Shown in pieces: positions 11,813 to 24,110 of a stretch of 64,000 bases of DNA. A model generated the notes under the pieces. The model made no database searches and had not been told where the DNA came from. It saw only the letters and a list, made by a program, of their open reading frames with translations. Both the position numbers and the translations under genes were made by a program. The stretch covers positions 1,054,001-1,118,000 of the forward strand of contig VNWV01000002.1 of the NCBI GenBank assembly GCA_009801085.1, read 5' to 3'. Origin of the DNA: Lasiodiplodia sp. COLG20. Taxonomy: Eukaryota > Ascomycota > Dothideomycetes > Botryosphaeriales > Botryosphaeriaceae. Every line of letters begins with the position of its first letter. Position 1 is the stretch's first letter.

Positions 11813-14800
11813 CTTCGCACTCTCCTGGGGAGAGGAGCTGAGCGGAGGGGCAGCTCGTTCTAAATCAACACGGAGCCGGCGAATGCTGGGACCGGGGCCT
11901 GCGCCATTGATACGATCTAGCTGTGAGGGGGGTGCTTGCAGTGCGTCTCAGCTGGCCAGCGGCTGACTAGAGGGCGGAGAGTCGGCAGGTGATTGGGCCA
12001 GAGGGTTGGTTCAGCCGCGGGTTAGCACGTAGGGCAGCCCGGACGGAAGGGGTTGGCGACCAGGGGCGGGCTCAGGCTGTATAAATAAAAATGACGGGAG
12101 AGCAGCAGGTAGCGGAGGATGCGGCGGGTGCCAGGCCACGCATGGACCATTTGGCGTGGTTGGAATGAAATGACAGGCCAGCGTCTTGTGCGTGCTTGGA
12201 GACGGCGGGAGGTGGAGCCGCTAGCCAACCCTCGAGCCGGGCGGCAGCAGGATATTTTGGCTTCTGACCTCGCGGTCGCGCAGCCAACCACGCGGCGGGG
12301 TCGCTGCAGCTGGGAGGGCGAGATTGGAGGGCGTGGGCGAGCGTCGAAGTGCCATGGTTGAGGGCAGGCAGATCAGCATCGTAGGAGCCGGCAGCTCTCC
12401 AGCTGAGGCTGCTCATTTCCCCCGCCCCACCGCGACCACGCGCCGGCAGTGAGAGCTGCTGCCGGCCACGAGGGTCTCCCTTCGCTGGCTTCGGACTTGC
12501 AAGCTGAACGTTTGACGTCGGCCCCAACCCCAGCGCGTTTCATTTCCCAGACCAGCCATGGGAGCTCCCGGCACGCTGGGCGCAGCGCATCCGGCGGCCA
12601 ATGGCAGCGCGCCCGCCATGCACGACCAGGCCGAGCGCAAGTCACCCGCTGTCGCCGATCAAACTTGGATCTTGTTCTTTTTCCTCAGCATCTCCAGTTT
12701 AAGCTCGCCAGTCGCCCGGCGGACCCCGCCCGCGTGGCGCTCCGACGCGAACTCCCGTCCTGCTTTTCGTCGCTGCGTGCGCTGGCACCGCCAGCCTGCC
12801 GGACCACCCGGTCGCGACGTCACAGTGGGTTTTGTCAGGCTTTCCGAGTCACGTCCGCGCCCCTGGCCGACATCCTGAAACCAGAGCGCCTAGCGAGCCT
12901 TGTGCCGAAGAGATTGATGGATGACGCCTGTGCACGGCCGAGTACCTATCGAAAAAGAAAAATGTCGCCTTCCATCGCCCCAATGTTGAGCGAGAATTTG
13001 CTGGCCCGGCGTTGCACAGTGCAGATTCCTCCCAAACCACCGCAGAGGCAGTATCACCCCGCCCACCACTCGCCTTTGCAGCCCACTCCCGAGTGCTCAC
13101 GAACCACGCTCGCCGCCCTCCCACCATCGCATACTCCGACCCAATGGCGGCTGTGTCCGCGAGCACGCGCCTCCGCTTCCTCGCAGTGCAGCACTCGCCT
13201 CGCTGACTCAAGGTAAGGGCGTGTCAGCCAGCCAGAATCCGTGGCACGCTGCGACCTCATCGTGCTCCACGTGCAGCATCGCCAATGCAAGGCCTCGGAC
13301 CGGTCCAGAAGTTCGCGCAAGAAGTCGTCCGTCGCGACTCGGTCCAGGGTACCTGCATGCAGCGAAGCGAGGAGCCCACTTCCGAGCGCTTTCTTGCCAC
13401 AATGGGGAATGGCTGGCCGGACGCGATAGCGGATTGGCCGTAAGGCTAGCCCGAATCATCCGTCCGAATTGCGCCGTACCGCTGCAACCTGCCGTGCTCC
13501 ACAGACCCTTGCTCCAGGGTCCATCTCGAACTGTCTCTCCTCGCCGCTTCATCGCCTCGTCGCATCAGCCGAGAATCGAGCTTCGATCCAGGATTCCATT
13601 CAGATCCGCCTGCAAACTCCCCCTGTATGATATCACCTGCTCGCCCTGCGTCTGCCAGCCACAGTACAGAATCATTGTCTCACACCACCCGTGTGCAATC
13701 CTCGCATTGGGAGTCGCGAAAATCAAATATGCACTGCTAGCGGCCACGCGTGTTCCATCACGACGTCAATACAGCGTGTACAACAGGATCCACGTTTGCC
13801 CGTACAACCCGATCACCAAATCAGCGCGTCAATCCGGAATCCTCTGCGCCTGTCCGCTCAATTGCCTCTTGCATCTGCCTCCAAAAATTAGCAATATTAG
13901 AACCACCCGTATGGGTACCGTCAGTAGCACAATTTACAAGAGCATACTTGTTCCAACAAGCTTATGCTTTGCTTGCATGAAATTGCCCGCCATTCGTTGG
14001 AAAAATAGAATTCTCTTTAAGCTTGCCAACACATTCCGATTATCGCTTGAAAAATGCTTCATATTAGCCCTCCAATATTCGATATTTCTCAGCTGCTCAC
14101 CGGGTCCCCGGGTCAGCATGTCCCGATTCGAGGAAAGCGGAACACCTGCCAGAGATTACCGCTGGTTTAGCCTTCCGCCGCAGTTGCAGACATGCAATCC
14201 AGATAGAAGCGTTGTCGTTACGAGACGTGTCTGGTCGGCCCCGAAGAAAAGAGATGAATACTTGTATGTACTTGTACTACTGATTGATCGTCATATTAGA
14301 TACCCTCTTCTTCCTATCTGCTCAGCACCCCAACATCTTCCGACGACGTAGATAATGAACAATCTCGTATCGCCCGTAGGGCTGCGCGCGAAGATCGACT
14401 ACGACCGAAAAGCGAGATTTCCGTCAATAAAGTTTCTTAGATAGAGTGATTCTGATCTGCCCCCGCGCAGCGAATAACGCGCGGTGATCGTTGGCCCCAG
14501 CGACGAAATTAAAAAAAACTCAGCCCTACCCTGGCAACGTCTGACTATCGTTATCCATCCAGTCTGACTCCTCTTTACCTCCGCAAGATTGAACGGATTG
14601 CAAATTCTCTTCTGCCGCTTCCTTCAAACGTCGCAACGAAATGAGCGAGCGGGTGGCGAAGAAAACCCCGTCTTCCTTCGAACGTCGCGACAAGATTGCC
14701 CCTCACGCCCCTCATCAAAGAGCGCGCGCCACGACAGCCAATCACTCAGTAACCCCACAACGCATGCAGATTTAAGATAACATCAAGCTTAATCGAAGAC

Positions 14801-15901
14801 TTTCATTCCACGGAGCGGCCTCTCAGAAGAAAATAACGTCAAATCAAAATGCACCATCGAACGTCGCAGCAAAATGAACCGTCATCAAACGAATGCAGCT
14901 GATTCTTGTCTCAACCAATCATTGGCGCCCATCGCCTGAAATGATCATGACCTCACATTTCTTTTACTGCCAAGTGCTTGCATGCGGACCAACGACGAAC
15001 ATAGTAATAAGATCAAAAAGTTTCTCGTCGAACGTCGCGTCGAAATTAGTACCCGTCGGAATGAGGTGCTTGCAACGAGGTTGCAGCCTCTCAATTTCAT
15101 TAACTCCACCGCGAACAGCTACTGAGATTACCACCACTCCAGAGCAAGCGCATTACTATTAGAAGAAAAAAAGGCGTTGCCGCAGCATTAAAGCAAACTA
15201 AGCCTCAAAGCAGCGAACGAAAGATGCGGCAAGCACAACGCTCGCACGTAAGGGAAGAAAGCGCACTTCTCAAAGGCAGAGTATAAGAGACAATTCATGT
15301 GGTACAATCAGGAAGAAAAAAGGCAGTTGGATATCTTGTTGGAAAGAGCAAAAAAAAAAAACAAATCAAACCGCCATCAAGCTATCGGAACGCCGCCCCA
15401 TTCCCCTGTGCGTGTCCCATTCTTCGTGTATATCCCTTGTGCCCGTAAAACCCATCGCCATGCTCAAATCAATGGTTAAACACAAGTCGTCCGATGACGA
15501 CGATGACCAACACCCCATACTCGCTGGAAAGGCTCAGTGTGCAATGAAAGGAGATCTATGTGTAAAGGAAGCCGGGAAGATGAAATGGAGCCATCCCTGT
15601 CGCTATGCAAAGATGAAGAAACAAAAGACATGCAACTCTGTGTTATGCCGAAAGTGGAAGGAAGAAAAAAGAGTCCTCGGGGCAAACCAGGATGACACGC
15701 TGCGAGCATTAGGGGCAAGTCCCTGGCTAGCATCTTGGCAGAAAGTCTATAATGCAAGAAGAAACTCGTGTCGTATACTGTTGTTATTGGGTTGTAGGCA
15801 CCGCAAGTATCCAGATGCCAGGGGTGTATAGCGCGAAGTTGGGTGCGGTGCACGGCTGAGGCAAGGAACAAGGCCATGCCCCATGGTTGATCGTTATCGT
15901 C
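11813..15901. other. 4.1 kb without a convincing gene
   Basis: Upstream of the E-set gene and downstream of the RhoGEF-like gene, both on -. The part at 11813-13500 is GC-rich and holds long but unconserved open frames (12449-13216 and 13221-14351 on +) with Arg/Pro/Ser-rich, low-quality composition. A TATA-like stretch (TATAAATAAAAAT) lies near 12080. The part at 14400-15400 is more A-rich and holds the direct repeats listed separately. A long regulatory region or leader for the E-set gene, or a non-coding transcript, would fit. Confidence 0.5.
14620..15045 (+). repeat. diverged direct repeats around CGAACGTCGC
   Basis: Four copies of a 20-25 bp motif with core TCRAACGTCGC followed by an A-rich CAAAAT/CGAAAT-like tail start near 14622, 14675, 14854 and 15024. 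The longer unit (about 175 bp) also repeats TCATCAAA and CCAATCA in the same order after the second and third copies. Spacing is about 53, 179 and 170 bp. Function unknown. Confidence 0.5.
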
Positions 15902-18900
15902 TTAGTACCGCAGCTTTCCGAGCAGGGAGAAGCAGTACGCGCACTCGCGCTCAGATTTCATCTAAAAGCTGTTAACAATCACAGGCGTTCTTAGTCGCAC
16001 GACGTCAGTAGAAATTGCCACTCACCTGAATCATATACACCCTTGCCTTCGTCGCGGACACACCTCCAATAGCCGGAATACCTCCAAGCTCCGCATTGGT
16101 GCCTACCGTGTCCTCCCAGACACTGACCGCAATACCTGTGCGCGCAACTCTTTCGAAGCAGCTCTCGCTCAGCGTGACATCGAGCAGCGTCTCGCCCTTC
16201 GTCTTCCCAAGCACAACGATGCGCTTCTCCGTCTCTGGATTCCGCTGGCCGGGAGGGCCCTGGCCCTGCCTGACGTACGGGTTGGCATTAGGGGAAGCCG
16301 GCGGCGATGGGCGCATAATGGACAACCTCGCCGCACCCATGTCGCGCCATTTCTGTTGAGATTCGCGCGCGTACAATCTGATCTTCGTGTTCATAATGCC
16401 AAGCGGCATGCCCTGGGCATCAAGCGTTGGATCGTCCTTGTTCGGTATGGTTGGCGAGGTGCCGGGGTTGATCTCGACTTCACCACTCAGCGAATCTGTG
16501 CTGCGGCTACGGCTGTCCTGGTTGGACGAGTACAGGCTGCCTCTACCATTGAAGAGTTTTCCGCCAGCGCCGAAGCGCTTGAGGGCCGAGAATGCGCTGC
16601 CGATAGTGTTGACGCTGCTGCCGGTGCCTGCCGAGGTGCTAAGCGCACGAGTAGATTTGGCACGGTAACTGTTCCTGCGGCCCAGACTACCCCACCAGCT
16701 GCTGCCACCAGCGGTGCTTCCTTCAGTGCGCTCAGCATTGCGGCGGTCCATGGCGGCAGCCCAGGTGTCCTCGGCGTACGGACCGCGAGCATTTTGAAGG
16801 GCTATGTAAGTCGGATTGTTAATGCGCGACTTGTTGATCATGTTGTACAGAGTCTCGCACTCCTCAGAAGAGCGCGAACGGAGCATGATGTGGGAACTCG
16901 TATGAATTCTGGAATTAGGGGTCGGTGGGGAGCGAATAGAGATGTCAAGAGCTGTTCCGCGCCTCAGAGGCACAAGAGGTGTAAGTTCTAGAGCAACAAG
17001 TGGCATTCTGTTCCTCTCTTCTTCGGTGACAATATCCTGGGAATGTTCAGGACTCATCTCAAAGACTTCAATCAAGCCCGGAGTGATGACTATGCTGCAT
17101 TCATCGGGATGAAGGAGATCCCACATGCCACTGTCAGACCAGGCGAAGAGGTTCGCAACAAGCTTGGTCGGCTTAGCAGAAGTAGGGGGAACAGCCCTGT
17201 ATGGGCCCTGGGACGCAGATTGAGAAGGCGCCAAAGTAGACGTCGCAGGCGCATATTCTGACTGCGGCGGCGAAGGGTCAGGGAATTGATGATTCTGATT
17301 CATTGGAGGCAATGGACCAAGGGGAGCGACATCATCGGCCTCCAGATCATCCTCAGACGACTCAGAGTAGGAGGAGCCGACGTCATCCGAGAGGGACAAC
17401 TCGCTATCCTCAGAAGACTCAGTGCATGTTGAAGGCTGGTATTCATGCTTAAGCGGAGACGAGGTACGTCTGTGCTGCCGGAACCCGGGGGCAGGTGGCC
17501 TGAAGTCTGGCATTGGCGACACCTTCAGTTGCGGGGTTGGACTGGCGGAGCGATGCGGCGGGGGTGGAGGCGGAACGTCTTCCGTTTCTGGCAGTAGTTC
17601 GTCCTCAGCCAAGGCTCTGGATTTCTTCTGAAGTTTGCCTGGGGCTGAAGATGGAGTGTGAATTGGAAGAGACTCTGCGCGCATTTCGTCCCTTGTCGGC
17701 GTCTCCGGCTGGCTGGATTTGCGCAGTTTCGGAATAGACGGAAGGTCCATCGAAGGAACAGAAGATGTACGCCTTTGGGTCGGAGGCCGTTTTGTAAGTC
17801 CCCGCTGAGGTAGCGGCGCATCATAATCATCATCCTCATCCGAATAGTCGCTGAGATCTTCTGGTTCTGACGGAGGATACCACACGGTGTAGTTGCTCTT
17901 CCCGCCTCTTTCCGTGGACCCGCTAATGTACGAACTTGCTGTAAACGAGCTCTCAGTCTGGGACGAGGACATAGTGGTAGCGTAGGAAACTTCGGAATGC
18001 AGCGTTGGTCGTGGCGTCTGCTCTTCTGGGGTCGTCGGTGCTTGATCCGAGCTCGAATCCTTAGGGGTCCTGGGCTGTCGGGGATCGCCTCGCGAATATC
18101 TCTTGGCCTTTGACCGTTTCAGGGTGGGAGTGGTTGGGCTCTCAGCCGCAGCCATCGCATCGGTCCAACTGGTGGACGAAATCTGCAGGGGTGGGAGACG
18201 CGTCTTGCGTGGCGTAAGATCTTCCTGATCCGCTGCATGAGATGACACCACGTCAGAGCCTTCTTTGGCGCCAAGAGTGCCCAGTTCGCTGCTGAGCACG
18301 GAACTTGCAGCTGTTTCTGGCGAAACAGGCCTCGACTTGTCCGGAGTCGCTCGGCTCCATCGCTTGGACGACTCGCCCGCTCTTTCTCCCATTGGTATTT
18401 CGATTTCGCGAGGGCTGGGAGTTCTGCTCTTGATTGGAGGAGTGGATCCAGTGACAGCCGATAACAGCGAGGACGACCCGTGGCTGCTTGTCGGACGTGC
18501 AGCTGGCTTCTCGCGGAAGCTCAGCCCCCTCGATACCTTGTGAGGGACGGGCACGAGTCCCAGCATCTGGACCCACTCAAAGCCCACCTCCTCATCGTTG
18601 GTCCGCAGAGTAATCAGTTCACGCCATTCTTCTCCATTAGAGCTGTTACCACGGATCATGACAACAATCTCGCCCTTGAGGTCGCCATTGCGGGCTGAGA
18701 CGCGGCCAATTTGAATAGGTGGGAAGAAGAGCCAGCGACCGGTATTGTCAACTTCGCAAATCAAGAGGTCACCGCCGCTTCCACGTCCAGGTGCGTCATC
18801 GCGGATGAGCAGCTCAATCCTACAGTCAACCTCTTGTCCGCTAGAATGCAGCAGCGTCATATCGAAATAGTCTCTTGCGCGCACGCATCGCGTCGCGTCG

Positions 18901-21860
18901 ATGCTGACACCGGATAGAGGAGCCAGACTGCGCGGATCTCTTGCTCTTGTAGGGTCTATGCTGGCAGCGGCTTCATCCTCCAGTCGGGCTCTTTCCTCGT
19001 TTGATCTTTTCCTTGCCTGTGTGACCAGGTCTTGGTATCTGGCGGCAAGATCGTTCGCCCGGTCGGATGGCTTGAGGATGTTGATACCCTTAAGGGTTTT
19101 GGAGAGGTACTTGAGGCGCACGAGAGGGCGTTTGAGAAGGAAGGCTACGTCGACTCTTTCGCCATCGCCATCAACAATATAGCCCTCGTCATTGCGCGGC
19201 ATCCCCTCATCAATGGTCGACTCTGCGTCTGCTTGATCGTCATCATTCTTTTCGGGTTTATCCTCCTCGCTTGCAGGCGCAAGGTTCACGACGACATCCT
19301 GGAAGCCCAGCCTCCAAGACTTGACGTAATCGGTGTATACTCTTGATGCACTTTGTGCCCATGAGAGGAGAGCCTCTGGATCCTCTTTTGGAATGCGTTT
19401 GTGCAGGGTCTTCAGCCTCTCCAGCGCAACGCCCATCTCGACGATAGGTTTCGTTATCTTTGCACTCTCTCCTCCAGTTCCTGTTTTGCTGAAGAGTCCG
19501 GCTGTTACGGCAGATTCCGACTTTGACAGCACACAAGTTAGAAGCACCGGGATAACTCCATCAACGAGCGTCCTCAGCTCGCGCATGTACTTGACTTCGT
19601 CCGACTGCAGCTCTCTCATCAAGTCGCCTGTGGTTGCGGTGGCCAGTCTACTTTTGTTCGTCCGAATGCTGCGTGCAGAGACTATGCTCTTGCTCTTCGA
19701 GTTCTTACGTTCCGGCATTGAGAGGACCGACATAAGGTCAGCGTGGTTTGCGAGCCGCCGCCTTGTACTGTTCCTGCTCCGGGTGGACATGCCAGTCATT
19801 CCAGTCATGATTGACAGAGTATCTGCAGGTTTTCCGGAATCGTCGGCCGGAAGGTCATCTTTGATGGCATCGTCTGGGGTAATTGTATTGTCAGACCCCT
19901 GAGAGACCGTGCGTGAAGTCTTCCGCTTGGAGTCGAGCGTGTCCATTGAGGCAATCGTTGAAAGCTTCCTGCCAGTTGTCGGGAACTCCCGCTTCACGGA
20001 ATTGCGAGGACGGGGAGTCAGGTCCGGGAGATCAGCAGCCGATGGATCAACAGACGATGTTGCAACTGATGAAACGGCTTCATCCTCTGGAATGGTTGCG
20101 GGCAACAGGGAAGGACGAGCCTTTGATGACGATTCTGACTTGCGCCGTGCTGGCCTTCGCTTGAGGGATGACGTATTGGAGGCTGTTGTAGTAGATTCGT
20201 CGTACTCAACAGTGATGAGGTTCCTGTCCTCTTGTGAAGGAGTAAGCGATGATGACCTGGGCTTATCATCCGACAAGGCCGACTCGTCTTGGCCATCGTG
20301 GCTTCTACGCGACGCTCTCCTCCTAGTGCTGCCATGGCGTGAAGATGGCGATTCAAAAGGCTTTTCGGACTCCCTCTGACCACGCTTATCCTCAGAAATT
20401 ATCGTCGACGACAGCACTGTCGACCCTTCCGTACTTGACGACGAACGCCTCGAGGTTCTTCTTCGCTCCTTATCTTTCTCTCCTTCGACGAAAGGATCTG
20501 GTGTAGCAGAGAGCCATGCTTCTACTCGGCTCCCGAATATCTTCTCGCCCGGCGTCTCTGCGCTGCCGGGTAAAGTCGGCGTGCTAGGTTGAGGCGTGAC
20601 GGGAGCAGACTGAGTAGCGGTTGGCTTGTCAGCAGGTCCAGGAGAAAGCGCCCGGTGGGATTTTCGCCGGCTCCTCCTCCTCTCCGCAGTTTGGTCCCCG
20701 TCTAGGGGCATGCTTGAAACGTCGTCTCTGGACTCGGTGGGCCGCCTTCTCATCCTTCGTCTTCTCCGGAGCTCGTCTTCTGAACGACCTCCGGGCGCTG
20801 ATGCTGCTCCTGGACTTCGGTCGCGCTTTCTCTCCTCGTCGCCGTAGACACTCTTCGTCTTGCGGATAGACCTTCTCTTCGGAGGCACGTCCTCAAAGAC
20901 TTCTCCACGAGCCAGCGCCTCGTGTTTTCTGATGGCGTCTCTCACGCGGTTACCGCTCGAAGGTGGCTCATACGATAGTGCTCGGGGAACGAAGTTGTCT
21001 ACCCTTCCGCCCGCTCGAGGTGCTGGGGTCTGCGCCGGTGGCTCGTCTTCGTCACTGCTCTTCGACGACGCGGTTGACTTGCGTCGTCTCCGCACGGCAG
21101 CAACTCTGGTACCGTCCGGCGCATAAACAGGTCTGGGCAGGATCGGTATCTTGGGCGGGCTTTTCTTAGGTTCCTCCTTCTTCTCCTCCGGCTTCGGCGC
21201 CTGGACTTTCTTGACAGCCGGGCGCACCCAGCCAGTTGGCCTGTTTTCCTTTGGAGGCGACCGGTTCTTGCGCCAGTGGCTGTCGCTGATGACGCGCTTT
21301 TTCGGCGTGACCGCAGCCTGCATCTCCTGATCAAGCTCATTGCCTTTCTTCTTGATCGGCGAGGGCGACTTCGCGGGAACCTTCGCGGGAGCCTTTATGA
21401 CGGGCTGATCCTGCTCTTTCGCCTCGACGTCAGCCGCGTCAGCAGCAACAACGGGATCTGGCTCGGCCGCCTCTTTAGCTCCCTCATCCTTATCCGCTTC
21501 CTTAGGCGTTGCTGCTTCCTTAGGCATTGCTGCTTCCTTAGGCGCTGCTGCTCCCTTAGGCGTTGTTGATCTCTTGGGCGTTGCCGCTCCCTTAGGCGTG
21601 GCTGTTCCCTTAGGTGTTGCTGCTCCCTTCGGTGTTGGTGCTTCCTTGGGCGTTGCCGGAGCGGCTTTATCGGAATCCGGCGCGGCAGGCTCGACGATAG
21701 TGATGGAACCGCCGCCCGCGGCTTGCCATTTCTCGATCTTCGCTTTTATCTTCGCATTATCGATGGGACCGGGGCCCTTGCCCAGGACGAACGGGGACTT
21801 GGCTTGCTTCTTGTCGGTGGGCGTTGCGGATTTGCTCTTGGGAGTCACTGGCGCGGTCAT
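15902..21860 (-). CDS. giant RhoGEF (DH-PH)-like protein
   Basis: Two exons (21860-16026 and 15961-15902) give 1964 residues. N-terminus: basic, with TPKGAA-type repeats (about residues 70-122), then 600 residues of Ser/Arg-rich disordered sequence. Residues about 740-960 look like a DH (Dbl homology) helical domain: GDLMRELQSDEVKYMRELRT, LERLKTLHKRIP, FLLKRPLVRLKYLSKTLKGI, with the last being the typical conserved DH end helix. A PH-like domain follows (about 965-1110, ending EVGFEWVQMLGLVP). A second PH-like segment lies at about 1565-1690 (MWDLLHPDECSIVITPGLIE, EECETLYNMINKSRI). A 64-nt intron with donor GTGAGT splices VYMIQ to the last exon MKSERECAYCFSLLGKLRY, replacing the false end VSGNFY. 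Likely exchanges nucleotide on a Rho-type GTPase or scaffolds at the membrane; activity is inferred. Confidence 0.8.
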
Positions 21861-23054
21861 GGGTGACTGCAGGGTGGTGCGCGCCTCGAGTTAGCTTTCA
21901 GAATTGTGCGAAGTGAAGACTGCGGGGAGGAAGGCTGGTCTTGGGGGGCGGGGTGGTTTTCTGGCTTGTGACCGGAGAAGATGGTGTGCGGGTGCTGACA
22001 GGGCCGGAGCTGGCGGTGGGCGTCCTTACCTTGCAGCAGGCCACATGGGCCTGGATACCGCGTCGGATGGATGTTTAGAGAGCCGGGCAGCCCGCGCGCA
22101 GCGAAAGTCCCATAGACGGGCGGGAAGGAAGCGGCAAGTGGCTGCAGTCGCAGCTAGCTCGGATCGCGGGTTGTTGGTTTGCTGCAAGCAAGTTGCGTGG
22201 TGCAAATTGTGGGACTGGGACGCTTGTAGGGGCGCTGCAGGCCTGCGCGAATCGATGATGGCGCCCGAGCTTCCTGGAGAGGTGCTGAAACAGGGCGTGC
22301 AGGCGTCGGTTCCCGGTCGGGGCTTGCTTGTGGCTGGAAGGTTGTTGTTGACGCTGGGCCCGGTTATGTTTACAGCCTGGCCACCGCGTTGTTGTTTGCG
22401 CCCGATAGCTCTAGCCAGCGGCCCATGCTTGTGAAGATCGGTCTCGCACGACCTGCCTCGACCGTGCGCAGCCTACCAGAGCCCAACGCCTCACCGCCGC
22501 ACCGTGCCGCCCGCTTCGAAAGCCTTCTTTGCTTCTGCGAGAGGGGGCCAAGCTGTCCACGCGCCAGCAGCCACGCGGCGCCCAGTCGCGTGCAGCGTCC
22601 ACGTTCCGCACCCCGTCGGTATCGTCGTCTTGTTTTGGGAGCTGAGGCCTCGGCGGCTGATCAGCAGCAGTTATCGACGGATCTACAACGCCATGCACGG
22701 GCTCAGCATTGTTCTCTCCCTCTTTCCGCGGCCGTGGTCAGGACATTTCGAGGTATCATCTGTTGCTCACTACTCCTCTGAGTTCTTGCGACCGAGTAAT
22801 CGCCTCATCTACGCGACTTGGCGCCTCGTGTCTTGGGTTTCTTGATTTATAGGTTGCAGGGGCGTGCCAATTGACTTCCATTGTCGTCATTTCCCCCGTG
22901 AATAATACTGCAGTGCGTCATCGTGCTACCAGAAAAGCGGGTGCGACACATCATTTGAAGGGGCTGTGCCGAATTCTCCAATGTGATTAAAGATATTTTT
23001 ATATTTAGAACCTAAAACGCAATAACCTTGCAGTCTTCAACTATAATAATGTTT
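21861..23054. other. promoter region of the RhoGEF-like gene
   Basis: 1.2 kb between two genes on the - strand. GC-rich from 21861 to 22800, more AT-rich near 22980-23050 (3' flank of the sterol isomerase gene). Only unconserved short open frames. Confidence 0.55.
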
Positions 23055-24110
23055 CTACAATTCCTTCTTCCTCTTCGGGCTCACCGGCGACGCATTAAGG
23101 CACTTCTCCACCCGCGCAACCGCTCTGAAAGCTCTGCCCGAAGCTCTGAGGCTGTTCGCAATCAAGACTAGTGCATGTCAGTATGTTCGGCGCATGTCTA
23201 TAAAACGCCAGATATACTCACCGATCGGAATTACGATCCAAAATGCGTTCATGAACACAAAGTAGAACCAAAAGTAGTAGGACTCTGGCCGAGTATAGTT
23301 CAGGTTCCTTATAAAATGGTCGAACATGGCGGTCGCGTAATACAGGACATCGCCGTACAACTGGCCAAGAGATACAATCGCCTGCAGAGGGTACCGAAGT
23401 GGGTGCTCGGTGGTAATCATGTGCGCGACGACGAAGGAGAGGGGTCCCCAGCACACCTTTAGTTCAAGCTTCAGTGAGTCTGCTTTTCCAGTCTGCATGC
23501 GCGGCTCACTTACAGCAGTGATTGTCTCCATGCACAGCACAAACGGATCCTGCGTCAGGTAACGCGAATCCGAAAGCGCGTACTCCTTCCACAATTCCCC
23601 GAACAAGTGTTGCGAGCTACCGAGTCTCCTGAAATTATACACATAGAAGCCTGATTTGTATTCGTTAGGTTGCGCTCGATTTTTGGGGGTCGCGGCCGGT
23701 GTATCTTGCCTTCGAAGAAGAAGTGTATGCAGCCACCTGTCACAGAACGTTAGCAGCGCTCTGGTATCTGATAGTACGGAATGGCACTAACTCAACACAA
23801 ACCACAGTATCTGCAATAGCTCGGGTCCGCGCAACGTCGGCCTGGTCTTCTTCGCGACCAGGTATGTGACCAGGAAGACCACGGCGCACCCGGCCGCAAA
23901 AGACGCAAGCAATTGTGGCACCGTGTAGGCATTGGCCAAGTATCCCGTAATGTCGACCTCGAGGGGATAGTAGGGGTGCGAGGGGTGTGGGATCTTCGTC
24001 GCGTTGAGCTGGATGGGCACCTCGGCAGCCGGCTCGAGAGCTACTGTCACTGCCGTAGCTGATTCTGCCATCGCGGAGGCCGCGGACGCGACGAGGTTGG
24101 CGGGTTCCAT
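23055..24110 (-). CDS. EBP-type sterol delta8-delta7 isomerase (EXPERA domain)
   Basis: Five exons (24110-23792, 23736-23710, 23650-23514, 23456-23222, 23167-23055) give 276 residues. The joined sequence reads GCIHFFFEGFYVYNF, LWKEYALSDSRYL, VLCMETITAVCWGPLS, GQLYGDVLYYATAMFDHFI and YFWFYFVFMNAFWIVIP, the signature of emopamil-binding-protein sterol isomerases: conserved H, E, and the METITA...W and N residues of the membrane active site. Four to five TM helices; ER location is expected. Ends PKRKKEL, a lysine-rich tail. Intron 2 (23651-23709) has a GC donor (GCAAGA) and only this GC-AG splice restores FFFEGFYVYN. The start at 24110 (MEPANLVAS) is chosen; an in-frame ATG at 24233 would add 41 residues. 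In the family the enzyme shifts the sterol double bond from C8 to C7; fungi normally use unrelated ERG2, so the substrate here is open. Confidence 0.87.

Noticed and set aside
12449..14351. Two long + strand frames (255 and 376 codons)
   Set aside because: Composition is random-like and Arg/Pro/Ser-rich, no domain, no codon-position bias, and they span compositional breaks; GC-rich intergenic DNA gives such frames by chance.
14620..15045. CRISPR-like array
   Set aside because: Spacing is irregular (53-179 bp), copies are diverged and the genome is eukaryotic.
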